Shown here piece after piece: positions 16,099 to 24,417 of a DNA stretch of 46,458 bases. Made by a program: the position numbers and the translations under genes. The notes below the pieces were generated by a model. The model was not told the DNA's origin. It saw nothing but the letters and a program-made list of their open reading frames with translations, and did no database searches. Within the stretch, counting starts at the first letter, position 1. Every line of letters begins with the position of its first letter. Source of the DNA: DASPTR01 sp964475545 (GTDB lineage: Archaea; Thermoproteota; Bathyarchaeia; Bathyarchaeales; Bathycorpusculaceae); the NCBI GenBank assembly GCA_964475545.1, contig CAYYXF010000003.1, positions 1 to 46,458 of the forward strand, written 5' to 3'.

Positions 16099-16716
16099 TT
16101 AGGATGAAGCGACAGCTTGAACGTTGGTTTCTATGTAGTTCACTGCTTGTGCCGTGTGGATAGTAATGCTTACGGTTAAGCCTACATCGTTGACTGCTAT
16201 GCTGTCAGGATTAATGATGTAAATCAACATAGTGTAGCCTGACTTTAGGATCAAATCATTGGTTGGAACTGTAAAGTTGTACTGTGTGCTGCCCAACATA
16301 TTGTAGTTGACCCCGCCTGAATAGTTGAAGTTCGGAACGTAGGTTAAATCCTCGGGTATTGCGCCAGCTGTTGTGCAATATGTCACGAACTTTTGTTGTC
16401 CCACGGTCGCCGTTAGGTTCCACGGGCATTCCTGGCCTCTCACTGCGATCTTATCCATGACCACATCTCTGCCGCCTGTGTTTATGATCATTACAGAACC
16501 CACAGCATATGCTGGGGTACCCGGTGTTGCAGTGGCATTCAGCCATATGTGCTGTTTTGTAATGTGTAAATGCTCTTCCTGGACTCTTGTGCTAACTACG
16601 TTAATAGCATAGTACGTAACGACGCTTGCCAACAGCACCGATATGACCAAGATTATCAACGTGGTCACTACTGTGCTCAAAGCCCAACGATTCTTGAAAA
16701 GCTTGATCATTGTCAT
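16099..16716 (-). CDS. Major type IV pilin (first copy)
   Basis: This is a 205-residue pilin with start ATG behind GGAGATGAG. The leader MTMIKLFKNRWA precedes LSTVVTTLIILVISVLLASV, nearly identical to the second copy, and the stalk STRVQEEHLHITKQHIWLN is also shared. The globular domain is longer by a loop around residues 60-75 and 110-135 and keeps MIINTGGRDVVMDKIAVRG and LIYIINPDSIAVNDVGLTV. Multiple N-x-S/T sequons are present. It is first in the transcription unit, with an AT-rich promoter about 165 nt upstream. The two copies may form a mixed filament or be used alternately; the conserved core and divergent loops are typical for surface-exposed subunits. Confidence 0.9.
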   Translation of the reverse strand: MTMIKLFKNRWALSTVVTTLIILVISVLLASVVTYYAINVVSTRVQEEHLHITKQHIWLNATATPGTPAYAVGSVMIINTGGRDVVMDKIAVRGQECPWNLTATVGQQKFVTYCTTAGAIPEDLTYVPNFNYSGGVNYNMLGSTQYNFTVPTNDLILKSGYTMLIYIINPDSIAVNDVGLTVSITIHTAQAVNYIETNVQAVASS

Positions 16717-16874
16717 TCTCTCATCTCCTCCTCATTTATGGTTTCGTCTTTGATGAGCTGGTCAAAGTGTTAGGTGAGCGATCTGACTTGCAGAAGTGAA
16801 GCCTTGGGCTTCGCAATATTGGATACTTCAATGGTTTCACCAGCTCATCTTTAACTATGCATAATGTTGGTCTT

Positions 16875-16884
16875 CATAAATACA
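16875..16884 (-). promoter_or_regulatory. Probable pilin promoter TATA box
   Basis: On the minus strand the stretch reads TGTATTTATG within an AT-rich patch (16860-16890). Transcription would begin near 16850, giving a leader of about 130 nt before the pilin ATG at 16716, long enough to hold regulatory structure. Confidence 0.4.
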
Positions 16885-17269
16885 TTATGTCGCAAGATTT
16901 CATATTGTCTCTACAGCTTCCACGTAAAAAGCACAACTAGCACTTAGCCGTCCATATTTGCGCTCAATACGTAGAAGCACACGTTAAGACAATTCCGGAA
17001 AGGGAAGCTTGTAACATGCTAGACATTCATGTGCGAGTCTCATCACATGCGTGTCACCCTGACTGTCGCTTCATGTCAACTTCGAATACGAGACATTGTG
17101 ACAAAAGTGCGTTTTGAGAAGAATTATCAGCCGATATTCGAACGAGTCCTTGCGCGCTAGCCTATAGCCAACCTTACGCTGCCTAACCTATCAGATCACC
17201 CATTTCTCCGATTCAGCAGAGCCTGCCGCAAGACTGAAGGAGACGAAAGGGGCGATTCACTATGCGAAG
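16885..17269. other. Gene-free stretch between the pilins and the response regulator
   Basis: I find no convincing gene, tRNA or repeat array here. The longest plausible plus-strand frame is 33 codons (17016-17117, four Cys and five His residues) with no good context. The left edge carries the pilin promoter. The region 3' of the response regulator (17220-17269) has no long T tract. Confidence 0.5.
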
Positions 17270-17725
17270 TTATTCTGATTCCTGAAGGAGTTTCTCAGCC
17301 CTAACCTTCAGAAACACTGAGATCTTTTCCTCTGTGGCTATCTCATCTTCTTTTCGCTTTTGCAGTTTCTCTTCTATTGACTTGATAATATCTTCAGGAT
17401 TTGGTGGTTTCGTAAGGTAGGCGTCGGCTCCAGAATTCAGTGAGTCAACGGCATTTTGCAGATTTGGATAGCCGGTGAGCATTATCTTGACCATTTTCGG
17501 GGACGTTTCGCGCATCACCTTCAGCAGCCTTGTACCCTCAATGTCGGGAAGCCGAATGTCTAGTATGGCCACATCGTAGGTTTTCGTCTTCGATTTTTCT
17601 ATGGCGGCCTCTCCGGTGTTAGCCGTTTCTACCTCGTATCCTTCACCTTCTAGTATCAGACTCATAACTCTACAGATGTGCGCGTCATCGTCAACCATGA
17701 GAATTTTCGCCTTTACTTTCTTCAA
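17270..17725 (-). CDS. Stand-alone response regulator receiver protein
   Basis: The protein has 151 residues. The receiver domain spans about 5-125 with the acidic pocket D12-D13-D14, phosphoacceptor D56 (AILDIRLPD), T84 (IMLTGYP) and K106 (AYLTKPP), so all catalytic residues are present. A 25-residue charged helix follows; no DNA-binding output domain is present, so it must act through protein contacts. The start is TTG 17725, 6 nt behind GGAGGTGG; the ATG inside the spacer is out of frame. No histidine kinase lies in the window. The upstream gene on the same strand ends 84 nt away. The cognate kinase and output are unknown. Confidence 0.93.
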   Translation of the reverse strand: MKKVKAKILMVDDDAHICRVMSLILEGEGYEVETANTGEAAIEKSKTKTYDVAILDIRLPDIEGTRLLKVMRETSPKMVKIMLTGYPNLQNAVDSLNSGADAYLTKPPNPEDIIKSIEEKLQKRKEDEIATEEKISVFLKVRAEKLLQESE

Positions 17726-17809
17726 TCATTTCCACCTCCATTGCACTCAACGAGTAACGACTTAACTGAAAGAACGGAGCTCTTTGCAATACGCATCTTC
17801 AACATGAAT

Positions 17810-18154
17810 TCAGAAACCCTCCCTTTCTCTCTCGGAATAGGCTTTCCGCAATCTTCCCACGTAATCGGCAAAGACTATAGGTCCTTTTTCATCAGACGGC
17901 ATTTTCAACTTCAGGCACAACGCACGTGCAATCGCTTCCTCCAAGATCGGAGCGGCGCCCAGGATTTGCCTTTCTCCAAAGCCTAGCATGTTTCTCAGTT
18001 CCACAGAGAACACTTCAAGTCTTCTCGGAACCTCATCTAGAGGGCAAGCCTTCTTCTCCAGATAATTGTAGAGTATTGAGGCATTGATGTCTCCTAGGCA
18101 GTACCTTATTGTTTCATCGATGACTCTCACCAGCAGTTCATCAAATGTGTCCAA
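17810..18154 (-). CDS. Unrecognised helical protein next to the response regulator
   Basis: This is a 114-residue, mostly alpha-helical protein with no TM segment. A central stretch reads NASILYNYLEKKACPLDEVP and another around residues 55-75 is rich in conserved-looking Gly and Leu (NMLGFGERQILGAAPILEE). I have the impression of a small archaeal family often found beside stand-alone receivers, but cannot name it. The start is TTG 18154 with no strong ribosome site. It lies 84 nt upstream of the receiver gene on the same strand, so both may be co-transcribed and this could be its binding partner. Confidence 0.65.
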   Translation of the reverse strand: MDTFDELLVRVIDETIRYCLGDINASILYNYLEKKACPLDEVPRRLEVFSVELRNMLGFGERQILGAAPILEEAIARALCLKLKMPSDEKGPIVFADYVGRLRKAYSEREREGF

Positions 18155-18646
18155 GCTCTAAAGCCGTTCCAACCGAATGCTTATCTCAAGGACAAAACCT
18201 TGGCCCTAAAAAAAAGTTGTGAAGTCAGAATTCTGAGTATGATGCCCGCTAGTACTTCTTCATCATCAAGAATCACCGTCAATGGGCATATCTGCTTCGC
18301 CTGTCGATTGCAGGAAACTCGCATAGCTCCTTACCTGTGCGTTCGGGATACGACGAGGTTAAGGCTTATGTTTGGTGAGCTCAGCCTCACCGATTTCTAG
18401 CTGGCCTCAGATATACGTCACATGTGGCTCTATACATGCGGCTTCTACTCAAGTATGCTTGTCAATTCCATTGGTCTGAGACCAGTCCCTACTTTGAATA
18501 ATGTTTAAATGTACGCTGAATATTGATGCTCAATTCATAATCCAGATAAGGAAAAGGGGAGAACGAGGACTCAGCCTGTACCATTCGCGGTGAAGAAGAT
18601 GGGAAGGACCGAAATGGGCCTTCGTAGCAGGTGAGGGATGTAGACA
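18155..18646. other. Gene-poor region with a plus-strand promoter
   Basis: No gene is called. A TATA-like ATGTTTAAAT lies at 18501-18510 on the plus strand; transcription would start near 18535 and run into the small frame at 18647. The stretch 18545-18645 is purine-rich with several GGAG/GGTGA motifs and two very short frames (ATGCTCAATTCATAA and a 14-codon GTG frame ending in TGA at 18634), so it could be a structured leader. A 66-codon plus-strand frame at 18200-18400 has no supporting context. Confidence 0.45.
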
Positions 18647-18793
18647 ATGGATGGAAACAATGTTCGTACGATAACTATTGGGAAGAAGCTCTGGGTACTC
18701 GAAGCTAAAATGGCGGAACTGAAGTTACTGAAAAGAGTTGCCCTTGATCTTAGAAGCTACAGAAAAATGATTGGGATAAAGAACTACGACTAG
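18647..18793 (+). CDS. Possible small basic protein of 48 residues
   Basis: The ATG at 18647 is preceded by GGTGAGG about 10 nt upstream. The product is short and basic with a plausible strand (VRTITIG) followed by a 30-residue amphipathic helix (AKMAELKLLKRVALDLRSY). A TATA-like box lies about 140 nt upstream. It resembles no family I know. It is too short to judge by length alone, so confidence is moderate to low. Confidence 0.35.
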   Translation: MDGNNVRTITIGKKLWVLEAKMAELKLLKRVALDLRSYRKMIGIKNYD

Positions 18794-18836
18794 AATCGCT
18801 TAGGAAATCTTGTTTCTGCACGCTTTGTCGATGTTT

Positions 18837-19253
18837 TCACGTACCGAATCGTCTTCTAAGAATGCCCACAATCATTTCAGTGCGAGATGACTCATTCTGG
18901 AGCAATTGCTTTGCTAGTGCGTCTCGTATCATCTCTTTTTCGCTCTCAATCGCGTGATATTGTTCTTTGATGGCGTCATTGGTCTCAGCTATTATCTTCT
19001 CAATCCAGCATAGTTTTTCAACAAATTCGTCTGCAGTGGTAACGAGTCTTAGCTTGTCATTGATTAGGAAAAGCTTCCTGTCCCACAAGTCTCTGCTTGA
19101 CTGCCACTTAAGCTCGAAAGCATCCCGCCAATCTTGATCAGGCACGGAGTCCAGCGGGAGATCTACGATATAGGCGTCCGGAAAACTGGGATTTTGACTG
19201 ACACAAATTCTGCTTGCATCAAAAGGAGCCATGATCTTTACGCTTTTGGCCAC
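18837..19253 (-). CDS. Unrecognised 138-residue protein
   Basis: The start is GTG 19253 with AGGTGA 9 nt upstream. Residues about 8-50 look alpha/beta (FPDAYIVDLPLDSVPDQDW); residues 55-138 are helical and charged, probably coiled coil (EKLCWIEKIIAETNDAIKEQ), ending in a basic ILRRRFGT tail. There is no TM or signal peptide. It is a lone gene between a convergent small plus-strand frame and another unknown gene upstream. The ribosome site and amphipathic pattern argue it is real. No function can be proposed. Confidence 0.6.
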   Translation of the reverse strand: MAKSVKIMAPFDASRICVSQNPSFPDAYIVDLPLDSVPDQDWRDAFELKWQSSRDLWDRKLFLINDKLRLVTTADEFVEKLCWIEKIIAETNDAIKEQYHAIESEKEMIRDALAKQLLQNESSRTEMIVGILRRRFGT

Positions 19254-19486
19254 TTTCCTGGCTCACCTCAATCAATCATTATCTCGTTTTGTCTAAAAAA
19301 TTCTACCGTCCCAAAGGCATGATCCAATTTGGGCTCAGTCTCCTCAAATTGCTGGACAAATGTCAATTATGCCTCATATTCAGCATTTTGCTCTGAGTCC
19401 GATTTAGACCAATATGCTAAATCGCGCAAGCGAGGTGGAGCAAAACCAAACGAATGCATGCAACACAATGGCCGCGCAATTACAAT

Positions 19487-19861
19487 TTACAGACCGAGCA
19501 TTTTAAAAGCAAAGTACAAAGCGGCATGGACAGCTGCAGAGACTCCAAATATTACCACTATCGCCTTTGGAGAAATTGAAAAAGCCGGAGCCTCCTCACC
19601 CTTGGGTTGTATCTCATATCCCTTAATCTCATGAGTCTCAGAGTCAACACGAATAGTGGCTGCAAGCTTCTTCAACTCTATTTCGACAATGTAAAGCCCT
19701 TCCTCCAGTGAAACCCTCTTAGGTTTCAGATTCCCCTTGTTTCCAATTCTTTTCAGAAAACCAGTAGCAATGGTAGTGACTGTCTCAGCATTCAGAGCTC
19801 TCGCTTGGGTAGAAGCTGATGTAATGACGCCAATGTTTTTCTTCTCCAAGGTCGCAGACAA
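19487..19861 (-). CDS. Unrecognised protein with C-terminal TM anchor
   Basis: The protein has 124 residues from TTG 19861 behind GGGGAAG. Residues 25-90 are a soluble domain with helix TVTTIATGFLKRIG and strands LYIVEIELKKLAATIRVDSE followed by THEIKGYEIQ, a layout reminiscent of PepSY-like or other small beta domains. A single TM segment at about residues 97-118 (AIVVIFGVSAAVHAALYFAF) closes the protein, so it is probably tail-anchored. It lies upstream of the 138-residue gene on the same strand, with 233 nt between them. No family is assigned. Confidence 0.6.
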   Translation of the reverse strand: MSATLEKKNIGVITSASTQARALNAETVTTIATGFLKRIGNKGNLKPKRVSLEEGLYIVEIELKKLAATIRVDSETHEIKGYEIQPKGEEAPAFSISPKAIVVIFGVSAAVHAALYFAFKMLGL

Positions 19862-20121
19862 TTATACTTCCCCTGCAGGCCATTCGTAGCAGCTTGTCAT
19901 TTTGTCCACTAGGGCATCCGTGCCAGCCCTTCGTTTTTGTCCTTTTTCTCTGATATTCCGATAACATCATAAAATCGGACCAAGTTTATAGTTTTAATGA
20001 ATCCAGAATAAGTATCTGAAATATCGTCGCTAAGGCGAGCTGAAGCAGCACAGGGTTTGGAAGACCATTCTGCACTGAGAACATGGGACGGTTTCGCTTG
20101 GAGCATTCAAGCCCTGGTCAT

Positions 20122-22866
20122 CTATCTCCTTACCCTCCTCACGTAAACAACTATGGCGACTGTAGCGATGGCCCCCATTCCTCCGAATATGTAAAAAGAG
20201 TATTTTGCTAGCATGGGCTCCTGAGCTATTATCCTCAATGAGTAGGTCTCGCTCTCGTAGACTGAGGAACTTCCATTGCATCTTGCATATACGCTCCATG
20301 TTCCAAGGGCTTCAACTTTGAAACTGGCAGCAAAGGTTCCATCTTCAAGCGTGTAACACACGATTTCTTTGCTTGAGTCTAAAGATGAAACGTAAACCGT
20401 AATCGGCATGTTCGCAGTCTCAGGAATCAAAGTGCCTGAGATTGTCACGTTTTCGCCAACACGAGGTTCCATCTGGTTTGCAGAAATGTTCAGTGTCGAA
20501 GAATGTTTAACTGAGAAATTTCCATTGGCGACAAGAGCAGTTTTGAGAGTGTCATTAGCATGAACCACGTAACTGACAATTGCACCTGCCACTTGCCCCG
20601 GAATGGCCGTTCTGCAAGTTCTGTTCGAAATCTCCATAGTTGTGACATTCACATTTCTCCAACCATCAGTCGAATACTCCAAGACCGCGCTTTCCAAGTC
20701 TGTCGAGTTCGACGTACAAACAACCGTAACATTGTTATTTGGATACACTTTCTCGGGGATGACTGTAGGTGTCAAACTGGTTTTGTTGAATTCTGTTTTG
20801 ACCAAAAACTCTATGTCTCCCGAACCCACTTCGCCTATGAAAACCAAATGATACAGGCTCTTCCCCGGAAGAGGTGAAGTGAAGTTCAAGAACATCCCTT
20901 CGCCATAGAATTCGCAGCTGGCGTAGGCTACACCTCGATATCCTCTGCTTTCTGGATTGTAGCCACCAAGGAGACCGCTGCTTTTGCTTCGGTTGCCATA
21001 GAGTCCTGGTTCCCAAGCCAAGGGAACACCGTTCAAAGTAGTCCTGTTCTCTGACACTGGATCTGACATCAAGTACAGTCTGGCTTCGTACATATCCAGC
21101 TTTTCTGGGACCTTAACGTATACTTCCAAGTATAGGTTTTCAGTCGCAAACTCGCATGCCCAGCTTGTGTTTAAGGTTGGCAAATCATGCTCATCCTTTC
21201 CTTCAATAACATGTTCGTGCCAGACGTTGCATTCAACGTCTGCTATTATCATGAAAGTTGCTTGTTGGGTTCCATTGCTTTCCTTAGCGTCATTTCGAAT
21301 CACGAAAGTGTAGTTGTCAGTTTGCTCTGGAGCAAAGAAGGGTTCGTTAATAGTGGTTCCAAGGTGCTCGGGAAGCCCAGCAGACTCGGTATGATAGCCC
21401 TTTAGCTCACCTAGAGAATTGTAGACATATACATCATAGTCCGTTTTTGGTTCTGGCCCTGTGTTCACCCATTCACCATAGCAGTACACGTGATAACTGT
21501 GGTTTGCTTCAAGTGGGCACATTATGCTCCATTCGTGACCTACTTGGATTTGTGATTCGTTGAAGAATACCGGGAACATTGGCTTGGGCAAGTATGATCT
21601 TGGGGATTCCCCGACAGAATAGTTTCCGCTTGCTGCAAGGACGTCTCCTATTGCATCCGTAACTTCTGCCTTGTAGTAGACTACTGTGCCTGGAGCTTGA
21701 GTAGGGATGACCTGGCTGCATTTTCTATTATTGTCTAGAATATCCATCGCAATGGTGTTGACAGTTTTCCAGCTGTCTGTCGAGTATTGGAGAGTTGCGT
21801 TTTCCAAGTCAGTGGATTTGGAAATGTAGGTGATAGTTGCATTCTGGTCTGGAAATAATCTGTCTGGATTGTGCGAGGGTTGTAAACAAGAGTCAAACGT
21901 TGTCTTGATCTGAAAACTAACATTTCCATAGCCTCTCTCGCTCATTAAGACGAGGTGATAGAGGCATTTTCCGACTGGAGGATCTAAATTGATGGTCATA
22001 TCTTGACCGAAATTCTCGCAACTTGCGTAAGCCACGCCTTCATATCCTTCGCTATCTAGGTTATAGCCGCCTAAATCGTTGCTTTTGTTGCCGTAGAGTC
22101 CTGGTTCCCAAGCTAGGGGGATGCCGTCCAAAGTCGTGTAGTTTGGTTGCTTGGGATAGGCCATCAGGAAAAGCCTAGCCTCATACATGTCTAAAGTGTC
22201 TGGAACTCTAATTCGGACTTCAATGTGTTGGCTCTCCGTTACGAATTCGTATGCCCAGTTCGTATTGAAAAGAGGCTGGCTGTTGCCATCGTTTCCCTCG
22301 GTGTATTTTTGATACCAAACATTGCACCTGATGTTTTCGATTATCATGAAAGTTGCTTGGGCGGAGCTGGCGCTGTCGCCGGCGTCATTCACTATTGTGA
22401 ACGTGTAGTTGCCAGTATGCTTTGGAACAAAGAATGGTTCATCAACCTTGCTTCCAAGATGTTCAGGTAGCCCAGCAGAAGTGGTGTGGTATCCTTCCAT
22501 CGTGCCGTTTGGGTCGTAAACATATAGATCATAATCGGTTTTGTTTCCTGGAAGATTGCTTATCCATTTGCCATAGAAATATATGTGATAGGAATGATTT
22601 GCCTCAAGCGGGCACACTATGCTCCAGTTTTGCCCTACATATACCTGGGAACTGCTCAGGATTATTGGGAACATTGGCTTTTCTATGTAGGTCCAGTTTC
22701 CTAGAATGCCCGTATTGGTGTAGTTGTGTACGTATCTTTCATACTCAGAAGAGGACTGAGCCTCTGCTTCGAGTTCGGGACAGAGAAACAATGCAATGAC
22801 CACTATTGTCATGGTCAAAGCTACGAGTTTCTTCCCTGATGCTCCTGTGATTTCCAAATTTACCAC
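20122..22866 (-). CDS. Large cell-surface protein with duplicated module and C-terminal TM
   Basis: This is a 914-residue protein starting at GTG 22866. A signal peptide or anchor covers residues 12-36 (KLVALTMTIVVIALFLCP then ELEAEAQ). Two homologous modules of about 365 residues begin at residues 64 and 429, each opening with PMFP and containing LEANHSYH, the DYD.YVY strand, AGLPEHLG, FMII, a CNVW motif, DMYEARL, PLAWEPGLYGN and Y.GVAYASCE. An Ig-like domain follows (about 780-870, NQMEPRVGENVTISGTL), then a TM helix at about 890-908 with a basic VRRVRR stop-transfer tail. More than 25 N-x-S/T sequons are present. It is a membrane-anchored extracellular protein, probably a glycosylated cell-wall, binding or adhesion protein. 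Four conserved Cys per module could form disulfides. No catalytic motif is visible. Confidence 0.9.
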   Translation of the reverse strand: MVNLEITGASGKKLVALTMTIVVIALFLCPELEAEAQSSSEYERYVHNYTNTGILGNWTYIEKPMFPIILSSSQVYVGQNWSIVCPLEANHSYHIYFYGKWISNLPGNKTDYDLYVYDPNGTMEGYHTTSAGLPEHLGSKVDEPFFVPKHTGNYTFTIVNDAGDSASSAQATFMIIENIRCNVWYQKYTEGNDGNSQPLFNTNWAYEFVTESQHIEVRIRVPDTLDMYEARLFLMAYPKQPNYTTLDGIPLAWEPGLYGNKSNDLGGYNLDSEGYEGVAYASCENFGQDMTINLDPPVGKCLYHLVLMSERGYGNVSFQIKTTFDSCLQPSHNPDRLFPDQNATITYISKSTDLENATLQYSTDSWKTVNTIAMDILDNNRKCSQVIPTQAPGTVVYYKAEVTDAIGDVLAASGNYSVGESPRSYLPKPMFPVFFNESQIQVGHEWSIMCPLEANHSYHVYCYGEWVNTGPEPKTDYDVYVYNSLGELKGYHTESAGLPEHLGTTINEPFFAPEQTDNYTFVIRNDAKESNGTQQATFMIIADVECNVWHEHVIEGKDEHDLPTLNTSWACEFATENLYLEVYVKVPEKLDMYEARLYLMSDPVSENRTTLNGVPLAWEPGLYGNRSKSSGLLGGYNPESRGYRGVAYASCEFYGEGMFLNFTSPLPGKSLYHLVFIGEVGSGDIEFLVKTEFNKTSLTPTVIPEKVYPNNNVTVVCTSNSTDLESAVLEYSTDGWRNVNVTTMEISNRTCRTAIPGQVAGAIVSYVVHANDTLKTALVANGNFSVKHSSTLNISANQMEPRVGENVTISGTLIPETANMPITVYVSSLDSSKEIVCYTLEDGTFAASFKVEALGTWSVYARCNGSSSVYESETYSLRIIAQEPMLAKYSFYIFGGMGAIATVAIVVYVRRVRR
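20542..22677 (-). repeat. Tandem duplication of a 365-codon module inside the surface-protein gene
   Basis: Unit 1 runs from codon 64 (22677) to codon 428; unit 2 from codon 429 (21582) to about codon 775. The two PMFP starts are exactly 365 codons apart. DNA similarity is visible directly, for example TAGAGTCCTGGTTCCCAAGC occurs at both 20999 and 22095 on the plus strand, so the duplication is not ancient or is kept similar by gene conversion. Confidence 0.85.
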
Positions 22867-23074
22867 TGCGATGTCTTCATATGTGTTGGACGAGAAAATA
22901 TCTATTATGAACGTCCGCTATGGATCGCGAATCAAGAGTAAGCGCGGTGCCTCATGTTGCATTTTTTGGCCAAGCCTGCATCATTGGACGGAAGTTACCC
23001 GTCTACCAATTGCCAAAAGATCATTGCAGCGAAATTGCAAAAAGAATATGCATCTCAGGAGTCACCTGACGCAC

Positions 23075-24301
23075 TCAAGTTTCCCAGTCTAGTAGCCTTC
23101 TTTGTCCCTCGATTTTCTTTAGATCGGTCAGGTCTTGTGTTACCTCTAGGGTTCCAAGATATGTACCATGCTTGTCTCTGACTGCAAAATACCTGATGTG
23201 AACCAGACGATTGTTTAATGAGATCCAGAATTCAGCCGAATTTTTCTGACCCAATTTGAAGGCGTCTACAATCCTGTTAACTATGTGAACGCTTTTCTGT
23301 GGATGGCACATCTGCACTTTTCTTCCTATCACGGCTTTTGTCCGAACGAAGATCCGCTTATCGGCCTTGTTAAAGTATTTGACCGCGTCATTTGCATCGA
23401 CAAAGGATATATCTACCGGAATTGTGTCCAGGATGGCTTCGAGTTCCTCTTTCGACAGGCTTCCTGTGTCGAACTTCAATGTCTTTTCACCTGCTAGGGT
23501 AGCATGGCTTTCGTCGCTTATGGTTTTTATTGATCTAATCAAATGTTGGGGCGTGAAACAGCAGTAGCCGATTTCATCGAAATCCTCTCTAATATCACTC
23601 CATTCCTCTTCTGAGATCACCTTCAGTGCTGCAGGATAGAGTACGTTGTTTTCCTTGAAAATATGGCTTGAAAGCATACTGTTCAATGATCTTGTGTTCT
23701 CAAGAAGATTCTTTTTGAACTCTTGAAAGTCTCTTGCTTTGTATTTTTCAACCATGCCGCGAATTTGCTTCTTCTTTTGTCTGATCTTGTCATGTTCCAT
23801 CCACATTATCGCAGGAGGTTCAGTGATTCCATGTTTTTCCAGAATTGGGAAAAGCACATTTTCTTCTCGCAGATAATGTTTCTCGGCATCTGATAATTCT
23901 TCCACTATTTTTCTCATTTGTGTTACGTCGTCTCCGACGTATACTACGTCGCAGGCTTGCCCTATGATGCCAGCTGAGGTCGACAGTTTTTCCAAGAGTT
24001 GCAGCAGAATCTTGTGTTCCTCTAGTAAGATGCCAAGAGGATGTTCTAGTGGAACGTTCAATTCCTGTTTTGCAAGCTGCTCGCTGAAAACAGCCATGTG
24101 CACATCACATAGTCTTTGAAGTTCCTCTCTAGGCATTCCTTCTTTCACAAGTTCTTGTTCGATCTTGACGATTTCTTCTGGGCTTACGCCTTTCAAAACC
24201 TGCTTGAACCTTTCTTTGACTTCCTGAGGCGGAATTCCAGCATGTAACTGCGAGATTATCTCTTTGAGCGTTTTTTTCCTATTTTCATCGATCTTACTCA
24301 T
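23075..24301 (-). CDS. DUF438 / hemerythrin / PAS protein
   Basis: The protein has 408 residues from an ATG behind GAGAGG. Residues about 5-72 match the DUF438 pattern (KEIISQLHAGIPPQEVKERF). Residues about 82-235 form a hemerythrin HHE domain with histidines and acids in HPLGILLEEHKILL, AEKHYLREENVLFPILEKHG, WMEHDKIRQKKKQI and LSSHIFKENNVLYPAA, able to hold a di-iron centre. Residues about 285-395 form a PAS domain (DTIPVDISFVDANDAVKYFN and a terminal GTLEVTQDLTDLKK). It is a cytosolic O2/NO-binding sensor or iron-storage type protein, with the PAS unit possibly binding a cofactor. It lies 116 nt downstream of the flavodiiron protein gene on the same strand, and the pair suggests a response to oxygen or nitric oxide. 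Confidence 0.93.
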   Translation of the reverse strand: MSKIDENRKKTLKEIISQLHAGIPPQEVKERFKQVLKGVSPEEIVKIEQELVKEGMPREELQRLCDVHMAVFSEQLAKQELNVPLEHPLGILLEEHKILLQLLEKLSTSAGIIGQACDVVYVGDDVTQMRKIVEELSDAEKHYLREENVLFPILEKHGITEPPAIMWMEHDKIRQKKKQIRGMVEKYKARDFQEFKKNLLENTRSLNSMLSSHIFKENNVLYPAALKVISEEEWSDIREDFDEIGYCCFTPQHLIRSIKTISDESHATLAGEKTLKFDTGSLSKEELEAILDTIPVDISFVDANDAVKYFNKADKRIFVRTKAVIGRKVQMCHPQKSVHIVNRIVDAFKLGQKNSAEFWISLNNRLVHIRYFAVRDKHGTYLGTLEVTQDLTDLKKIEGQRRLLDWET

Positions 24302-24417
24302 TGATCTACCCTCTCATAGTCTATTTGCCCGAGTGTGTCAAGACTTTTTGGTCTCTCGCATCGTTGTGCCAACCTTCTCCCTCTAACAGTTCTCACTCCC
24401 CTGAAGCTCTAGAGCTT

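Noticed and set aside
8452..16716. Archaellum operon
   Set aside because: FlaI/FlaJ-like genes and pilins are present, but FlaH, FlaF/G-type stator genes and accessory genes are missing; the minor pilins resemble those of type IV pili.
17016..17117. Plus-strand 33-codon frame with several Cys and His
   Set aside because: No promoter, ribosome site at poor spacing and too short to judge; its Cys/His content alone is not evidence for a zinc protein.
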